Of a stretch of DNA of 64,000 bases, positions 10,259-20,581 are shown in pieces; the stretch's first letter is position 1; each line of letters opens with the position of its first letter. Below the pieces are notes generated by a model. It saw only the letters and a list, made by a program, of their open reading frames with translations, searched no databases and was not told the DNA's origin. The position numbers and the translations under genes are program-made. The DNA is from JADKAV01 sp963704075 (GTDB lineage Bacteria; Actinomycetota; Actinomycetes; S36-B12; UBA10799): assembly GCA_963704075.1 (NCBI GenBank), contig CAVPGV010000004.1, forward strand, positions 124,001 to 188,000, given 5' to 3'.

Positions 10259-12325
10259 TCAGCGACTCAGGGAACGAACCAACGTGCGCAGGAGCGCCGA
10301 CTTCGGCAGGTCTTCGATCAAGACCGGATGACCTTCGGCGTCGGTGAGCGGCACACACCAGTTCGGGTACTCGGTGTCAGTGCCCGGTTGGTTCTGCGTG
10401 CGCAACTCCCCCACCCCGTCCACGAGCGACAGACACAACAAGCGGCTCGGCGCCCGGGACATCAGCCGGTGCATCGCAGCGGTGATGTGAGTCGGTGTCG
10501 GCTCCTGATCGGCGGCGAGCAGACCCTCCTCGCGCAGGACGCGAACCCACGTTTCCACCTCCCGCCCATGGCTGGTGAGCGCCTCGTCGACGGGCCGGTC
10601 GAGCAGGCCCAGTTCGTCCCACAGACGAATGTGGGAGCCGGCGAGATACTGCGCCGTGGGGGGCAGATCGTGAACAGTGACCGACGCAAGACACTCGGTA
10701 CGCCACCCGTTCGGGTCGTGGACCGTATCGCCCTCCCGCTCGAACAACAGGACGGTCGTGCCGAGGATGCCACGGTCCGAGAGCACGTCGCGCGCCCACG
10801 GTTCGACGGTTCCGAGATCCTCCCCGATCAACGTCACACCTGCCCGGAAGGCTTCCAGGCACAAGATGTCGATGAGCGCTTGGTGGTCGTAGCGGACGTA
10901 GGTCCCGTCAGTGGCCGGAGCACCGGGCGGAATCCACCACAACCGGAACATGCCGATCACGTGGTCGATACGCAGCCCCCCCGCGTGCCGCATGACGAAC
11001 CGCACGATGTCGCGGAAGGGACGGTACTCCGCCTCGGCCAGCGTCAGCGGGTTCCACGGCGGTTGGGTCCAGTCCTGTCCCGCCGGACTGAACATGTCCG
11101 GCGGTGCACCCACCCGGAAACCCTGTGTCAGCAGGTCCCCCATGGCCCAGGTGTCGGCACCGAAAGGGTGCACACCGATCGCGAGGTCCTGGATGATGCC
11201 GATCTTCATCCCCGCCCGCAACAGTTCGCGCTGGACATGGTCGAGCTGTTCGTCGAAGATCCACTGCAGCCAGGTGTAGAACTCGACCCGATGCGGGTCG
11301 ACGGTTTCGTCAGCTGCCTCCGCAGGCCATTCGTCCCAACTCGGTCCGTACTTCTCGGCCAGCACACACCACCGCCCGTAGGCCTGCAGGTCCTGCCCCT
11401 CCTCAGCCAGGAAAGCGGCGAACGCCACCTGCCGGGCCGGGGATCGCGGCACGTCGAAGATCCGCTCGAGCGCCTCCTTCTTGCCCGTCCACACCGCGTC
11501 CCGGTCGATGAGATCCCCGGTCTCGTTGTGAACGCGCAGTCCCGCGGCGATCTGCGTCACCCGGGCGGTGTCGTCAGCGTCCAGATACGCGTACTCCTCG
11601 ATCTTCTCGGGGCGGATGTAGAGAGGATGCCCGAAGCGCCGGGTCGAGGGCAGGTACGGGGAGTTCTCCATCGGCGTGACCAGGGCGGCGGCATGCAACG
11701 GGTTGACCAGCACGAAGTCCGCACCCAGCTCGTCGGCGGCCCACACCCCGACATCGGCGAGGTCTTCCAGATCCCCGAAGCCCCAGGAGCGGTGTGAACG
11801 CACGGAGTACAACTGCACGGCCAGGCCCCAGCCGCGGGGTGCTCCCGGAAGGCGCCGGGGCGCCACCACCAAGGCGTTGTCGTAGCGTTCGCCCTCGTCC
11901 TGCTGGATCCACAACCGGTGCCATCCCAGCGGAAGATCAGGGGGCAGCAGAATCCGGGATTCGGTCAGTCGGTGGTCGTCGATGCGATGGGTCTCCACGG
12001 GTTCGCAGGGAAGGTCGTAACGACGCCCACCGGCCTCGAGTTCCACCCAGATCAGAGGCGGCCTGCCCTCCGGGTGGTGCACCCAGGGACCGTTCGTGTC
12101 CTGCTCCCGCACGACCCACAACGGCGGAAGGACCCGCTCCCAGTGCTCCTCTCGGCGGTGTTCGAGCGCGGCGTCGAACTCGTCGTCGGAATCCGCCCGG
12201 ACTCCCAGCGCGGCCAGGGTGTGGGTGACGGTCGTCTCCGGCACCACCCGCAAGGTTCCGCCGAGGTCGTAGAACTCGGTCGCCACCCCGCAGGAGGTGG
12301 CGAGGCGGTCGCGCGCGCTCACCAT
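10259..12325 (-). CDS. malQ: 4-alpha-glucanotransferase (amylomaltase)
   Basis: A GH77 enzyme of 688 aa that transfers alpha-1,4-glucan segments in maltodextrin and glycogen metabolism. The N-terminal extension typical of actinobacterial MalQ is present, then WGLAVQLYSVRSHRSWGFGDLEDL, GLRIDHVIGMFRLW (with the nucleophile aspartate), LIGEDLGTVEP (the acid/base glutamate) and VTVHDLPPTAQYLAG. The frame is open to 12514 but the ATG at 12325 gives the family N-terminus (VSARDRLATSCGVATEFYDLGG) and overlaps the amidase stop. Confidence 0.92.
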   Translation of the reverse strand: MVSARDRLATSCGVATEFYDLGGTLRVVPETTVTHTLAALGVRADSDDEFDAALEHRREEHWERVLPPLWVVREQDTNGPWVHHPEGRPPLIWVELEAGGRRYDLPCEPVETHRIDDHRLTESRILLPPDLPLGWHRLWIQQDEGERYDNALVVAPRRLPGAPRGWGLAVQLYSVRSHRSWGFGDLEDLADVGVWAADELGADFVLVNPLHAAALVTPMENSPYLPSTRRFGHPLYIRPEKIEEYAYLDADDTARVTQIAAGLRVHNETGDLIDRDAVWTGKKEALERIFDVPRSPARQVAFAAFLAEEGQDLQAYGRWCVLAEKYGPSWDEWPAEAADETVDPHRVEFYTWLQWIFDEQLDHVQRELLRAGMKIGIIQDLAIGVHPFGADTWAMGDLLTQGFRVGAPPDMFSPAGQDWTQPPWNPLTLAEAEYRPFRDIVRFVMRHAGGLRIDHVIGMFRLWWIPPGAPATDGTYVRYDHQALIDILCLEAFRAGVTLIGEDLGTVEPWARDVLSDRGILGTTVLLFEREGDTVHDPNGWRTECLASVTVHDLPPTAQYLAGSHIRLWDELGLLDRPVDEALTSHGREVETWVRVLREEGLLAADQEPTPTHITAAMHRLMSRAPSRLLCLSLVDGVGELRTQNQPGTDTEYPNWCVPLTDAEGHPVLIEDLPKSALLRTLVRSLSR

Positions 12326-13722
12326 TGCGACGGTTTCCGGTCGGCCCACGGGTGGGCCTGCTCGAGCTCGGCCGCGAGCGAGATGAGCAACTCCTCGGCG
12401 AACATGTGCCCGATCAGTTGAACCCCCACCGGCAGACCCGCATCGGTCCAGTACAGAGGCAGATTGATCGCCGGCTGTCCGGTCATGTTGAAGGCGGCGG
12501 TCCAGGCGGCCCACCGCTTCTGCTGTTCGAAGTCGCGGGCGGGGTCCTCGCGGTCGACGATGTCAGCGACCAGCGGCGCGGGGCCGTTGACCGTCGGCGT
12601 CAGGATGACGTCGAAGCCGGCCCATTGGGCCAGTACCGCCCGGGTCTGGATGCGCAGCATCGAGACCGCGGTCGCCAGCGCCACCCCCGACACATCACGT
12701 CCCAGTTCCCGAAGGTGTCGGGTCAATGGCTGCAGCCGTGGTTCATCGTCCGGCGCCACCGGCGTCAAGAGGGCCAACACATGCCACAGGACCTCGAACT
12801 GCGACATCATCTCCGGGCCGAACGGACGCGGCGTGGGTTCGACAGTGTGGCCAAGGTCGGACAACATCGTGGCCACCTGCTCGACGGCGGCTTTGCTTTC
12901 CGGGTCCACCGGCACGTCGGCAATGATCGGGTCGGTGAAGAACCCGACGCGCAGACGACGCACGGGGGTCCGCGCCGCCGTCAAGAAACTCGTCGAGGGG
13001 GGAGGTGCGTAATACGGGTCGCCGGGGAAAGCTCCTGACATCACGTCCAGCAGTGCGGCAGCATCGGCCACGGTACGCGCGAGCGGGCCGCTGTTGACCA
13101 GGTCCCCGACGGGATCGCGCAGCGGGCCGTTGCTGATGCGTCCGCGGGAGGGTTTGATCCCGACCAGGCCATTGGCCGATGCGGGGATGCGCACCGAACC
13201 GCCTCCGTCCGAGCCGTGGGCTATCGGCGCCAAGCCGGCGGCAACGGCCACCGCGGCACCACCGGACGATCCGCCCGCGGTGCGTCGCTCATCCCAGACG
13301 CAACGTGCGGGGGGCGCGACATCGGGGTCGGGTTCGGTGTAGCAGGGCAGACCGAACTCCGGGGTGTTGGTCTTGCCGGTGAAGACAAGACCTGAATCGC
13401 GCATGGCCTGCACAACGTTGTCGTCGGCGTAGGAAGGGAAGTCGAAGGCCGCTGACCCCATCCGAGCGTTCGCTCCGGTCATGAAGAAGAGGTCCTTCAC
13501 TGGGCACACGACCCCGAACAACTCGCCCTCCGCACGGCCTTGCGCCACCGCCTCGTCTGCAGCGCGGGCCTGCTCCAGGGCGAGATCCGGGGTGAGTTTC
13601 ACGTAGGCGCCCGGTACCGATTCGCTGCGGCGCACGTAGTGCTCGGCCAGTTCCACCGACGTGGTGTCGCCGGACTTGATGGCCGCGGCCTGCTCCAATG
13701 CGGTGAGGTCGTGCAAGCTCAT
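12319..13722 (-). CDS. amidase (amidase-signature family)
   Basis: A 467-aa amidase-signature hydrolase. The family uses a Ser-cisSer-Lys triad: Lys in PVKDLFF, the glycine/serine-rich stretch RTAGGSSGGAAVAVAAGLAP, and GSDGGGSVRIPASANGLVGIKP with the nucleophile serine. Specific substrate is unknown; it is not GatA, because no gatB/gatC is adjacent. The ATG at 13722 overlaps the stop of the upstream gene (ATGA) and its own stop overlaps the malQ start, so three genes are coupled. Confidence 0.88.
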   Translation of the reverse strand: MSLHDLTALEQAAAIKSGDTTSVELAEHYVRRSESVPGAYVKLTPDLALEQARAADEAVAQGRAEGELFGVVCPVKDLFFMTGANARMGSAAFDFPSYADDNVVQAMRDSGLVFTGKTNTPEFGLPCYTEPDPDVAPPARCVWDERRTAGGSSGGAAVAVAAGLAPIAHGSDGGGSVRIPASANGLVGIKPSRGRISNGPLRDPVGDLVNSGPLARTVADAAALLDVMSGAFPGDPYYAPPPSTSFLTAARTPVRRLRVGFFTDPIIADVPVDPESKAAVEQVATMLSDLGHTVEPTPRPFGPEMMSQFEVLWHVLALLTPVAPDDEPRLQPLTRHLRELGRDVSGVALATAVSMLRIQTRAVLAQWAGFDVILTPTVNGPAPLVADIVDREDPARDFEQQKRWAAWTAAFNMTGQPAINLPLYWTDAGLPVGVQLIGHMFAEELLISLAAELEQAHPWADRKPSQW

Positions 13723-14039
13723 TTGCCAGCCTTGCTCTGTCGGCCGCCGTGGCGGCGGCGCAACAGCAGCTGGGCCAGATACATCACGAGCGCCCCCAGC
13801 ACGAAGACTCCGACCAGAACCCAGATCAGCGGGATGCTGGCGGTGGTGACCACCAAGTTGATCTCGACCGTCTCCCGGTTCATGAGGAAGAAGAACAGGG
13901 CGTAGACGATCAGCACGCCGAGCCCGCCGATGCGCGTGATGCGCTTCCAATCACCTGCCCCCGGCGGCTTGCCGTAGACGTGATCTTCGCGGGCAGGTCC
14001 CGGCATCGGGACCGAGGGCTTGTCGTCGGAACTGCTCAT
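13719..14039 (-). CDS. LapA-like (DUF1049-type) small membrane protein
   Basis: This 106-aa protein has an N-terminal hydrophilic stretch, two hydrophobic segments (IGGLGVLIVYALFFFLM, about 38-54, and VVTTASIPLIWVLVGVFVLGALVMYLAQ, about 62-90) and an Arg-rich tail. The hairpin with NRETVEINLV between the helices is typical of LapA/DUF1049 proteins. Its ATG at 14039 follows the divergent intergenic region to the MscS gene. Confidence 0.72.
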   Translation of the reverse strand: MSSSDDKPSVPMPGPAREDHVYGKPPGAGDWKRITRIGGLGVLIVYALFFFLMNRETVEINLVVTTASIPLIWVLVGVFVLGALVMYLAQLLLRRRHGGRQSKAGK

Positions 14040-14375
14040 ACGACGATTGTGGTCGCATCCGCGGGGCAATGCGAGTCAGGTCCTGGTGTTGCACGTGATT
14101 CGACCTGGGCGGCAGACACAGGTCGACCTGACTGTCCGTGCCGCGCATCGGACGGTCCGGCCAGCGCGCCGCCCGGCACGGTTCCGGCCCGTGGCGCTGC
14201 GCATCCACCCGAAGGCCCCTGCCTCCGTGGCGGCGGCCTCTGCGGCGCGGGATGTGGCGCATCCCGCTGCTTCCCAGCACGCTCCAGCACGTCGATGCGC
14301 AAAGCCGACGTCCCTCGCCACGCCTCGAGGCCGTCCACCGCCCGATCGCCAGCAAGCGGCCTGCACAATGGGACG
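14040..14375. other. divergent intergenic region, no gene seen
   Basis: This 336-nt stretch separates the LapA-like gene from the MscS channel. It holds a perfect 12-bp palindrome CAGGTCGACCTG at 14128-14139 that could be a regulator site. Overlapping reading frames here are GC-driven and show no family resemblance. Confidence 0.4.
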
Positions 14376-15290
14376 GTGCCGGACTGGAACAACATCTGGG
14401 AGACGTTGCAGGGTGCGCCGCTGCAGATCCTGATCATCGTGATCACCGCGGTGGTCATCCGCTGGCTGTCCGTGCGGATCCTGAACCGGGTCATCAAACG
14501 GATGGCCGCCCAGGGCCGGCGCGAACGCCTCGGTGAGACGCGGCGGGCAGAACGCACGCAGGAGCTCAGCGAAGTCCTGATGAACCAGCGCCGCCAGCAA
14601 CGCGCGGAAGCCATCGGGGCTCTGCTGAGATCCGTGTTCACCGCGACGGTGGTCATCATCGCTCTGCTGCTGATCTTGCCGATCCTGGGCATCAACGTCG
14701 GGCCCCTACTGGCCAGCGCGGGTGTGCTGGGTGTCGCCTTGGGGTTCGGCGCTCAGAGCCTGGTGAAGGACTACCTTTCGGGCATCTTCCTGGTGTTCGA
14801 GGACCAGTACGGGGTGGGCGACCTGGTCGACCTCGGGGATGCTGTCGGAGTGGTCGAGGACGTCACGTTGCGCATCACTCGACTGCGCGATCTGGGAGGT
14901 GTCGTCTGGTACGTGCGCAACGGCGAGATTCTGCGAGTGGCCAACCAGTCGCAGGGCTGGGTACTGGCCGCCGTGGACATCCCTGTCGCCTACGACGAGA
15001 ACCTCGACAAGGTGCGCCGCACGATCGAGGCCGTCGCCGAGGACATGTACGGCGATCCGCTGTACGACGACATGCTGCTGGGGCGGCCCACCTACGCCGG
15101 CGTCGAGTCGGTCAGCGGGGAGGCGGTGTTCATCAAGATCATCGCGAAAGCCGCACCGGAGAAGCAGATCCCGCTCACCCGGGCGATCCGGGCGCAGGTC
15201 AAGGACGCCTTCGACCGCGAAGGCATCCGGGTGCCGATGGTGGTGCGACCCTTCCCGCCAGGCGCGGGAGGACAACCGCCGGCCAAATGA
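14376..15290 (+). CDS. small-conductance mechanosensitive channel, MscS family
   Basis: A 304-aa MscS-type channel protecting against hypo-osmotic shock. Transmembrane segments lie at about residues 10-30, 88-108 and 113-130. The pore helix is GVLGVALGFGAQSLVKDYLSGIF, followed by the beta domain (VGDLVDLGDAVGVVEDVTLRITRLRD) and the C-terminal alpha/beta domain. I chose the GTG at 14376 because it gives a short N-terminus before the first membrane helix. No frame disruption. Confidence 0.9.
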   Translation: MPDWNNIWETLQGAPLQILIIVITAVVIRWLSVRILNRVIKRMAAQGRRERLGETRRAERTQELSEVLMNQRRQQRAEAIGALLRSVFTATVVIIALLLILPILGINVGPLLASAGVLGVALGFGAQSLVKDYLSGIFLVFEDQYGVGDLVDLGDAVGVVEDVTLRITRLRDLGGVVWYVRNGEILRVANQSQGWVLAAVDIPVAYDENLDKVRRTIEAVAEDMYGDPLYDDMLLGRPTYAGVESVSGEAVFIKIIAKAAPEKQIPLTRAIRAQVKDAFDREGIRVPMVVRPFPPGAGGQPPAK

Positions 15291-15347
15291 CGTGCCGGCC
15301 CCCACGTCGACGGTGGGCATACGTCGGCCGACGATTAGCCTGGGGAC

Positions 15348-15758
15348 ATGAGCACGCCCTACGAACAGTTCGGTGGCGAGCAGTTCTTTGCCGATCTGGT
15401 CGCCGACTTCTACCGCGGCGTCGCCGAGGATCCCGGGTTGCGCCCCATGTATCCCGAGCAGGACCTCGGTCCCGCCGAGCGTCGTCTACGGATGTTCCTG
15501 GAGCAGTACTGGGGAGGCCCCAAGACCTACTCGGCCGAACGTGGGCATCCCCGTCTGCGGATGCGCCACGCACCGTTCGACATCACCGACCACCATCGGG
15601 AACTGTGGCTCAAACACATGCGCGACGCCCTGGACAACCGCCACCTCCCGGCCGAGCAGGACAAGCTCATGTGGGACTACCTGGTGATGGCGGCACAATC
15701 GATGGTCAACCAGCCGACCACCCCGGTCAAAGGCATGCTGCTCGATCCTCCTGGTTGA
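15348..15758 (+). CDS. glbO: group II truncated haemoglobin (trHbO type)
   Basis: A 136-aa 2/2 globin. Signatures include YEQFGGEQFFADLVADFYRGV, PMYPEQDLGPAERRLRMFLEQYWGGP (group II), and the proximal-histidine region MRHAPFDITDHHRELWLKHM. Family members bind O2 and related ligands and serve in oxygen handling or redox defence. It follows the MscS gene by 57 nt on the same strand. Confidence 0.93.
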   Translation: MSTPYEQFGGEQFFADLVADFYRGVAEDPGLRPMYPEQDLGPAERRLRMFLEQYWGGPKTYSAERGHPRLRMRHAPFDITDHHRELWLKHMRDALDNRHLPAEQDKLMWDYLVMAAQSMVNQPTTPVKGMLLDPPG

Positions 15759-15824
15759 CCCGCCCGACGGCCACGAGCACCCTGAGCGGATGCGACAGCG
15801 CGCCACCTGAGCAACACTGAAGGA

Positions 15825-17327
15825 ATGCGCTTGCTCGTGACCGGCGCGACCGGATACATCGGCGGTCGGCTCATCCCCCAACTCCTCGACCACGGCCACC
15901 AGGTCCGGGTTATCGCGCGGCACCCCGACCGCCTCAGCGAACGCGCCTGGGCCGACCGGGTGGAGGTTCTGCAGGGCGATGCCGAGGACCCCGCGGCGGT
16001 GGCCGACGCCATGGCCGACATGGACGGCGCTTTCTACCTGATGCACTCACTGACCGCTGGCCACGGCTTCGAGAACCAGGAACGGCACATGGCCACGATC
16101 TTCGGCCACGAAGCCAAGCGAGCAGGCGTGAAGAAGATCGTTTACCTCGGCGGCATGGTCCCCGACCTGCCCGAGAAGAAACTGTCGGCTCATCTGCGCA
16201 GCAGGGCGGAGGTGGGGCGGATCCTGCGCGCGAGCGGGGTCCCGACCGTGGAACTACGGGCCGGGGTCATCATCGGATCGGGTTCGGCGTCGTTCGAGAT
16301 GCTGCGCTACCTCACCGAGCGACTGCCGGTGATGGTCACGCCGCGATGGGTGAAGACCCGCACGCAGCCGATCGCCGTGCGCGACGTGCTCTACTACTTG
16401 GTCGGGGCGATGGAGGCCGAAGAACCGGTCAACCGTTCCTACGACATCGGTGGACCGGACGTCACGACATATGCGGGCATGATGCACGGCTTCGCGTCCG
16501 TGGCCGGACTCCCCCGGCGTGTGCTGTTCCCGGTCAACGTGCTCTCACCCAAACTGTCCAGTCACTGGGTCGGGCTGGTGACACCGGTGCCCCGAGCGAT
16601 CGCCCGCCCGTTGGTCGACTCCCTGAAGATGGAGGTCGTGGCCCGCGACCACGACATCGCTGATCTGGTGCCTGATCCGGCTGAGGGGCTGTTGCCGTTC
16701 CGAGAAGCGGTGCGACTGGCCATCAAGCGCGTGCAGGACGCCGATGTGGCGACCCGTTGGTCGAGCGCGTCCGTCGCGGGTGCTCCCAGCGACCCGCTGC
16801 CCGAGGATCCCTCGTGGGCCGGCGGCACGCTATACACCGACGTCCGCGAGCAGATCGTGGACGCGGACATCACGCGTGTATGGGACGTGGTTGAAGGCAT
16901 CGGCGGAGAGCACGGGTGGTACAGCGCCAACTGGATGTGGCAGATCCGCGGGGCCATGGACCGTGTGGTGGGCGGAGTCGGGCTGCGCCGAGGACGGCGG
17001 GACCCCGACCATGCCCGGGTCGGCGACGCCCTCGACTTCTGGCGCGTCGAGGCCCATCAACCGCCGGTGTTACTGCGCCTGCGCGCCGAGATGAAACTAC
17101 CTGGGCGAGCCTGGATCGAGTGGCGACTCGAGGCCCGTGGAACCGAACGCACCCACCTGCGGCAGCGCGCGGTCTTCCATCCGCGGGGTCTGGCCGGTCA
17201 TGCGTACTGGTGGTCGGTGGCGCCGTTCCACGCTTTCGTGTTCCCACCAATGATCCGCGGGATGGCACGGGAGGCACAGAACCAGCAGGCCCGGGTTCCT
17301 GTGCCTGAGGTTCAGCGCGTGAGCTGA
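15825..17327 (+). CDS. NAD(P)-binding SDR protein with C-terminal DUF2867 domain
   Basis: The 500-aa product begins with a Rossmann dinucleotide motif (TGATGYIGGRLIPQLLDHG) of the NmrA-like atypical SDR type, continuing to about residue 300. The C-terminal half (about 330-490; IWRVW-type start TRVWDVVEGIGGEHGWY, then RAWIEWRLEARGTERTHLRQRAVFHPRGLAGHAYWW) matches DUF2867, a START-like fold. The combination is common in actinobacteria; the reaction is not known to me. Confidence 0.85.
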   Translation: MRLLVTGATGYIGGRLIPQLLDHGHQVRVIARHPDRLSERAWADRVEVLQGDAEDPAAVADAMADMDGAFYLMHSLTAGHGFENQERHMATIFGHEAKRAGVKKIVYLGGMVPDLPEKKLSAHLRSRAEVGRILRASGVPTVELRAGVIIGSGSASFEMLRYLTERLPVMVTPRWVKTRTQPIAVRDVLYYLVGAMEAEEPVNRSYDIGGPDVTTYAGMMHGFASVAGLPRRVLFPVNVLSPKLSSHWVGLVTPVPRAIARPLVDSLKMEVVARDHDIADLVPDPAEGLLPFREAVRLAIKRVQDADVATRWSSASVAGAPSDPLPEDPSWAGGTLYTDVREQIVDADITRVWDVVEGIGGEHGWYSANWMWQIRGAMDRVVGGVGLRRGRRDPDHARVGDALDFWRVEAHQPPVLLRLRAEMKLPGRAWIEWRLEARGTERTHLRQRAVFHPRGLAGHAYWWSVAPFHAFVFPPMIRGMAREAQNQQARVPVPEVQRVS

Positions 17328-17504
17328 CGCGCTGGGCGGTGGGGTGTCGGGGCCTTCCCGCTCCTGAATCCGTTGGAGTTGCGCACATCCGTTGGACGTA
17401 CGCACAGGCGGTGGAGACAATTCGCGCGTCGATCTCCGACGGATGTACCTGACTCCAACGCCCGTACCTAACTCCAGCGCCTGCGGGATCGCGCATCGCC
17501 CCGG

Positions 17505-17894
17505 CTAGCGCGTGAACGTCTCCAGGTGCTTGCGCAACGCCACCGGGACCGGGGTCGGGCGGTGCTCGTCGTCGATGCACACGATCACGGTGCGCGCCCG
17601 CGCGTAGACCACGTCATCAGCACGGACCTCGTGGGCAAACGTGAACGACGTCGTCCCGATCCGGTCGATCCAGGTCGGTACGTCCACGGGTTCCCGCCGG
17701 TAAGGCATCGGTTTGCGGTAGTCCACTTCCTGCCGGGCGACCAGCAGGCCCGCCTCCCGCGGCACGCCGGCCGCAGCGGCGTCAGCAAGGAATTCGATGC
17801 GCGCCTGCTCCAAGTAGCGCAGGTACTCGGAGTTGTTGATGTGCCCCAGCGCATCCATGTCGGACCACCGCAGGGCGACCTTCGCGGCGTACAT
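17505..17894 (-). CDS. acyl-CoA thioesterase, hotdog fold (4HBT)
   Basis: A 129-aa hotdog thioesterase. RWSDMDALGHINNSEYLRYLEQARIEFL is the hallmark 4-hydroxybenzoyl-CoA thioesterase-like sequence, with the catalytic Asp in DMDALGH. Acyl-CoA specificity is unknown. The ATG at 17894 overlaps the ettA stop in TGATG, so expression is coupled to ettA. Confidence 0.88.
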   Translation of the reverse strand: MYAAKVALRWSDMDALGHINNSEYLRYLEQARIEFLADAAAAGVPREAGLLVARQEVDYRKPMPYRREPVDVPTWIDRIGTTSFTFAHEVRADDVVYARARTVIVCIDDEHRPTPVPVALRKHLETFTR

Positions 17895-19584
17895 CAGCCC
17901 CTCGTCAGCTTGCGGTAGGTGGCACGGTGGGGGCGGGCGGCCTCCGGTCCGAGGCGCTCCACCTTGTTCTTCTCGTAGCCCTCGAAGTTGCCCTCGAACC
18001 AGAACCACTGGGAGTCGCCCTCATAGGCCAGGATGTGCGTGGCCACCCGGTCGAGGAACCACCGGTCGTGAGACGTGATGACCGCACACCCGGGGAAGTC
18101 GAGCAGGGCGTTCTCCAAGCTGCCGAGCGTCTCCACGTCGAGATCGTTGGTCGGTTCGTCCAGCAGCAGCACGTTGCCGCCCATCTTCAAGGTCAGCGCC
18201 AGGTTGAGCCGGTTGCGCTCACCACCGGACAGCACCTTCGCGGGCTTCTGCTGGTCAGGACCCTTGAACCCGAACGCTGAGACGTAGGCGCGCGAGGGGA
18301 CCTCCACCTTGCCGACGTTGATGTAGTCCAGGCCGTCGGACACGACCTCCCACACCGTCTTGGTTGCGTCGAGACCGGCTCGGCTCTGGTCGACGTAGGA
18401 CAGCAGCACGGTCTCCCCCACCCGCAGACTGCCCGCGTCGGGGGTCTCGTCGCTCACCCCGCCGGCCGCGTTGACGATCATCTTGAACAAGGTCGTCTTG
18501 CCGACGCCGTTGGGACCGATGACACCCACGATGCCGTTGCGCGGGAGATCGAAACTGAGGTCGTCCATCAGCAGCCGGTCGCCGAAGCCTTTCTCGAGGT
18601 GTTCCGCGACAACCACGACACTGCCCAGTCGCGGACCCGGCGGGATCTGGATCTCCTCGAAGTCCAGCTTGCGGGTGCGATCAGCCTCAGCGGCCATCTC
18701 CTCATAGCGGTTCAAACGGGACTTCGACTTCGCCTGCCGGGCCTTCGGGTTCGAGCGGACCCACTCGAGTTCGTCGGTGAGGCGCTTGCGCATCTTCGCG
18801 TCTTTGGCGCCCTCCACCTTGAGTCGCGACGCCTTCGTCTCCAGGTACGTCGAGTAGTTCCCCTCGTAGGGGAAGCAGCGGCCGCGGTCCATCTCGAGAA
18901 TCCACTGCGCGACATTGTCCAGGAAGTAGCGGTCGTGGGTGATCGCCACAACGGTCCCGGGATACTTCTCGAGGTGCTGCTCGAGCCACTGCACGCTCTC
19001 CGCGTCGAGATGGTTGGTCGGCTCGTCGAGCAGTAGCAGGTCGGGCTGCCGAAGCAACAAGGCGCACAAAGCCACACGTCGGCGCTCACCGCCGGACAGC
19101 ACCGTCACGTCCGCATCACCTGGCGGGCAGCGCAGGGCGTCCATCGCCTGCTCGAGTTGGGCATCGAGGTCCCAGGCGTTGCGCCGGTCGAGTTCCTCCT
19201 GCAGTTTGCCCATCTCGGCCAGCAGGGTGTCGTAGTCGGCTTCGGGATCGGCCAGCGCCTCGGAGATCTCGTTGAACCGGGCCATCAGCCCTTTGGTCTC
19301 CGCGACCCCGGTCTCCACGTTCTGCAGGACGTTCAGCGACTCGTCGAGTTGCGGTTCCTGCTCGAGGATCCCGACGGTGTACCCGGGGGAAAGCATGGCG
19401 TCGCCGTTGGAAACGGTCTCGGTCCCGGCCATGATCTTGAGCAGCGTCGACTTACCCGCGCCGTTGGGGCCGACCACGCCGATCTTCGCCCCGGGCAGGA
19501 AGGACAAGGTGACATCGTCGAGAATGACCTTGTCGCCGTGTGCTTTGCGGGCCTTGCGCAGTGAGTGAAGATGTATTCAGCCAC
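17894..19584 (-). CDS. ettA: energy-dependent translational throttle protein EttA, ABC-F (one frameshift near start)
   Basis: An ABC-F ATPase that acts at the ribosomal E site according to energy state. Two nucleotide-binding domains are present: GPNGAGKS / LSGGERRRVAL and GPNGVGKTTLFKM / LSGGERNRLNLA, with an intervening linker and no transmembrane domain. The true N-terminus MAEYIFT starts from GTG at 19584 in one frame, while LRKARKAHGDKVILDDVTLSF and the rest lie in another; the break is near 19562. One missing or two extra bases explain this. Confidence 0.92.
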
Positions 19585-19618
19585 CTGCCCAGGGTAGATG
19601 CACTCGGCTGGCAGGGAC

Positions 19619-20326
19619 CTACCGCACCTGCTCGGCGATCAGCGCGCGCACCTGCTCGCACAACTGCTCGGAAGTGCCGATCGGGTCCACCGGCGCCAGC
19701 ACGTGTACGCCGATCTCGTGGCGGCCCTGCAGCACGAACCCATGTTTGGGCAGCGCGTTGTGGGTGCCACTGATGACGATCGGAACCACGGGCACACCGG
19801 TGGCCAGTGCCAGTTCGAACGCGCCGGTCTTGAAGCGCTGCAACTCCCCGCTCTTGGAACGGGTGCCCTCGGGGAACATCATGATGGAACTGCCCGACTC
19901 CAGCGTCTGCTGGGCCTGCTCCATCATCCGCACCACGCTGTCTCGCTGTCCGCGTTGCAGTCTGATGTAGCGGTTCATCGACATGTTCCAGCCGATCAGC
20001 GGCACTTTGAATATCTCCGCCTTGGACACCCATTTGAAATCCCGGAACAGCCGGAACAGGACCAGGATGTCCAGCAAAGAGAGGTGGTTGGCTGCCAGCA
20101 CGTACGTCGTCCCCGGACGGATGTTCTCCCGGCCGGTGATGGTGACCGGCCACAACGGATTGAGCCAGGTGTACAGCGACGCCCAGAAACACGTGAAGCG
20201 GTGGAGCACGACCAGGCGTCGATCGAACAGCACCGTCACCAGCCAGATCAGGACCGCCACCGGGAACAGCAGGATGGAACTGAGCACGACGAAGGCCCAG
20301 AACACCAACGAGCCCACCTGCTTCAC
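19619..20326 (-). CDS. 1-acyl-sn-glycerol-3-phosphate acyltransferase (PlsC family)
   Basis: A 235-aa membrane-associated acyltransferase for phospholipid synthesis. An N-terminal hydrophobic segment (residues 5-34) precedes the catalytic motif NHLSLLDIL (NHxxxxD) at about residue 79, GWNMSMNRYI, and the glycerol-phosphate binding motif MMFPEGTRS. It is in the same orientation as, and 34 nt upstream of, ettA. Confidence 0.9.
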   Translation of the reverse strand: MKQVGSLVFWAFVVLSSILLFPVAVLIWLVTVLFDRRLVVLHRFTCFWASLYTWLNPLWPVTITGRENIRPGTTYVLAANHLSLLDILVLFRLFRDFKWVSKAEIFKVPLIGWNMSMNRYIRLQRGQRDSVVRMMEQAQQTLESGSSIMMFPEGTRSKSGELQRFKTGAFELALATGVPVVPIVISGTHNALPKHGFVLQGRHEIGVHVLAPVDPIGTSEQLCEQVRALIAEQVR

Positions 20327-20431
20327 CCGAGTCAGGTTACTGGTCGCTCCCTGCCAGGTGTGACGGCCATGACCCGGGGTACAGACATACCGACCAGCGA
20401 ACGCCGAAGAACCGGCTTGGAGGACAGAACC

Positions 20432-20581
20432 GTGGATTGGTGGATGTGGATCCTGGTGATCATCGCGGTGATCGTACTCATCGTCGCGGGCGCGCTGGTC
20501 GTGCAGGCCCGACGCAGGAGTGGCGGAGTGATCGCCGTGAGCGAAACGAAGAAGCCTACGGATCCGGGGAGCCAGTCATGA
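20432..20581 (+). CDS. small single-pass membrane protein, unknown
   Basis: A 49-aa product starting at GTG 20432, with GGAGGA 7-8 nt upstream. Nearly all of the first half is one hydrophobic helix (WWMWILVIIAVIVLIVAGALVV), followed by a basic stop-transfer sequence (QARRRSGG) and a polar tail. The stop overlaps the next ATG (ATGA), and the next two genes are PRC-barrel proteins, so it is probably the first gene of that operon. Function unknown. Confidence 0.75.
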   Translation: MDWWMWILVIIAVIVLIVAGALVVQARRRSGGVIAVSETKKPTDPGSQS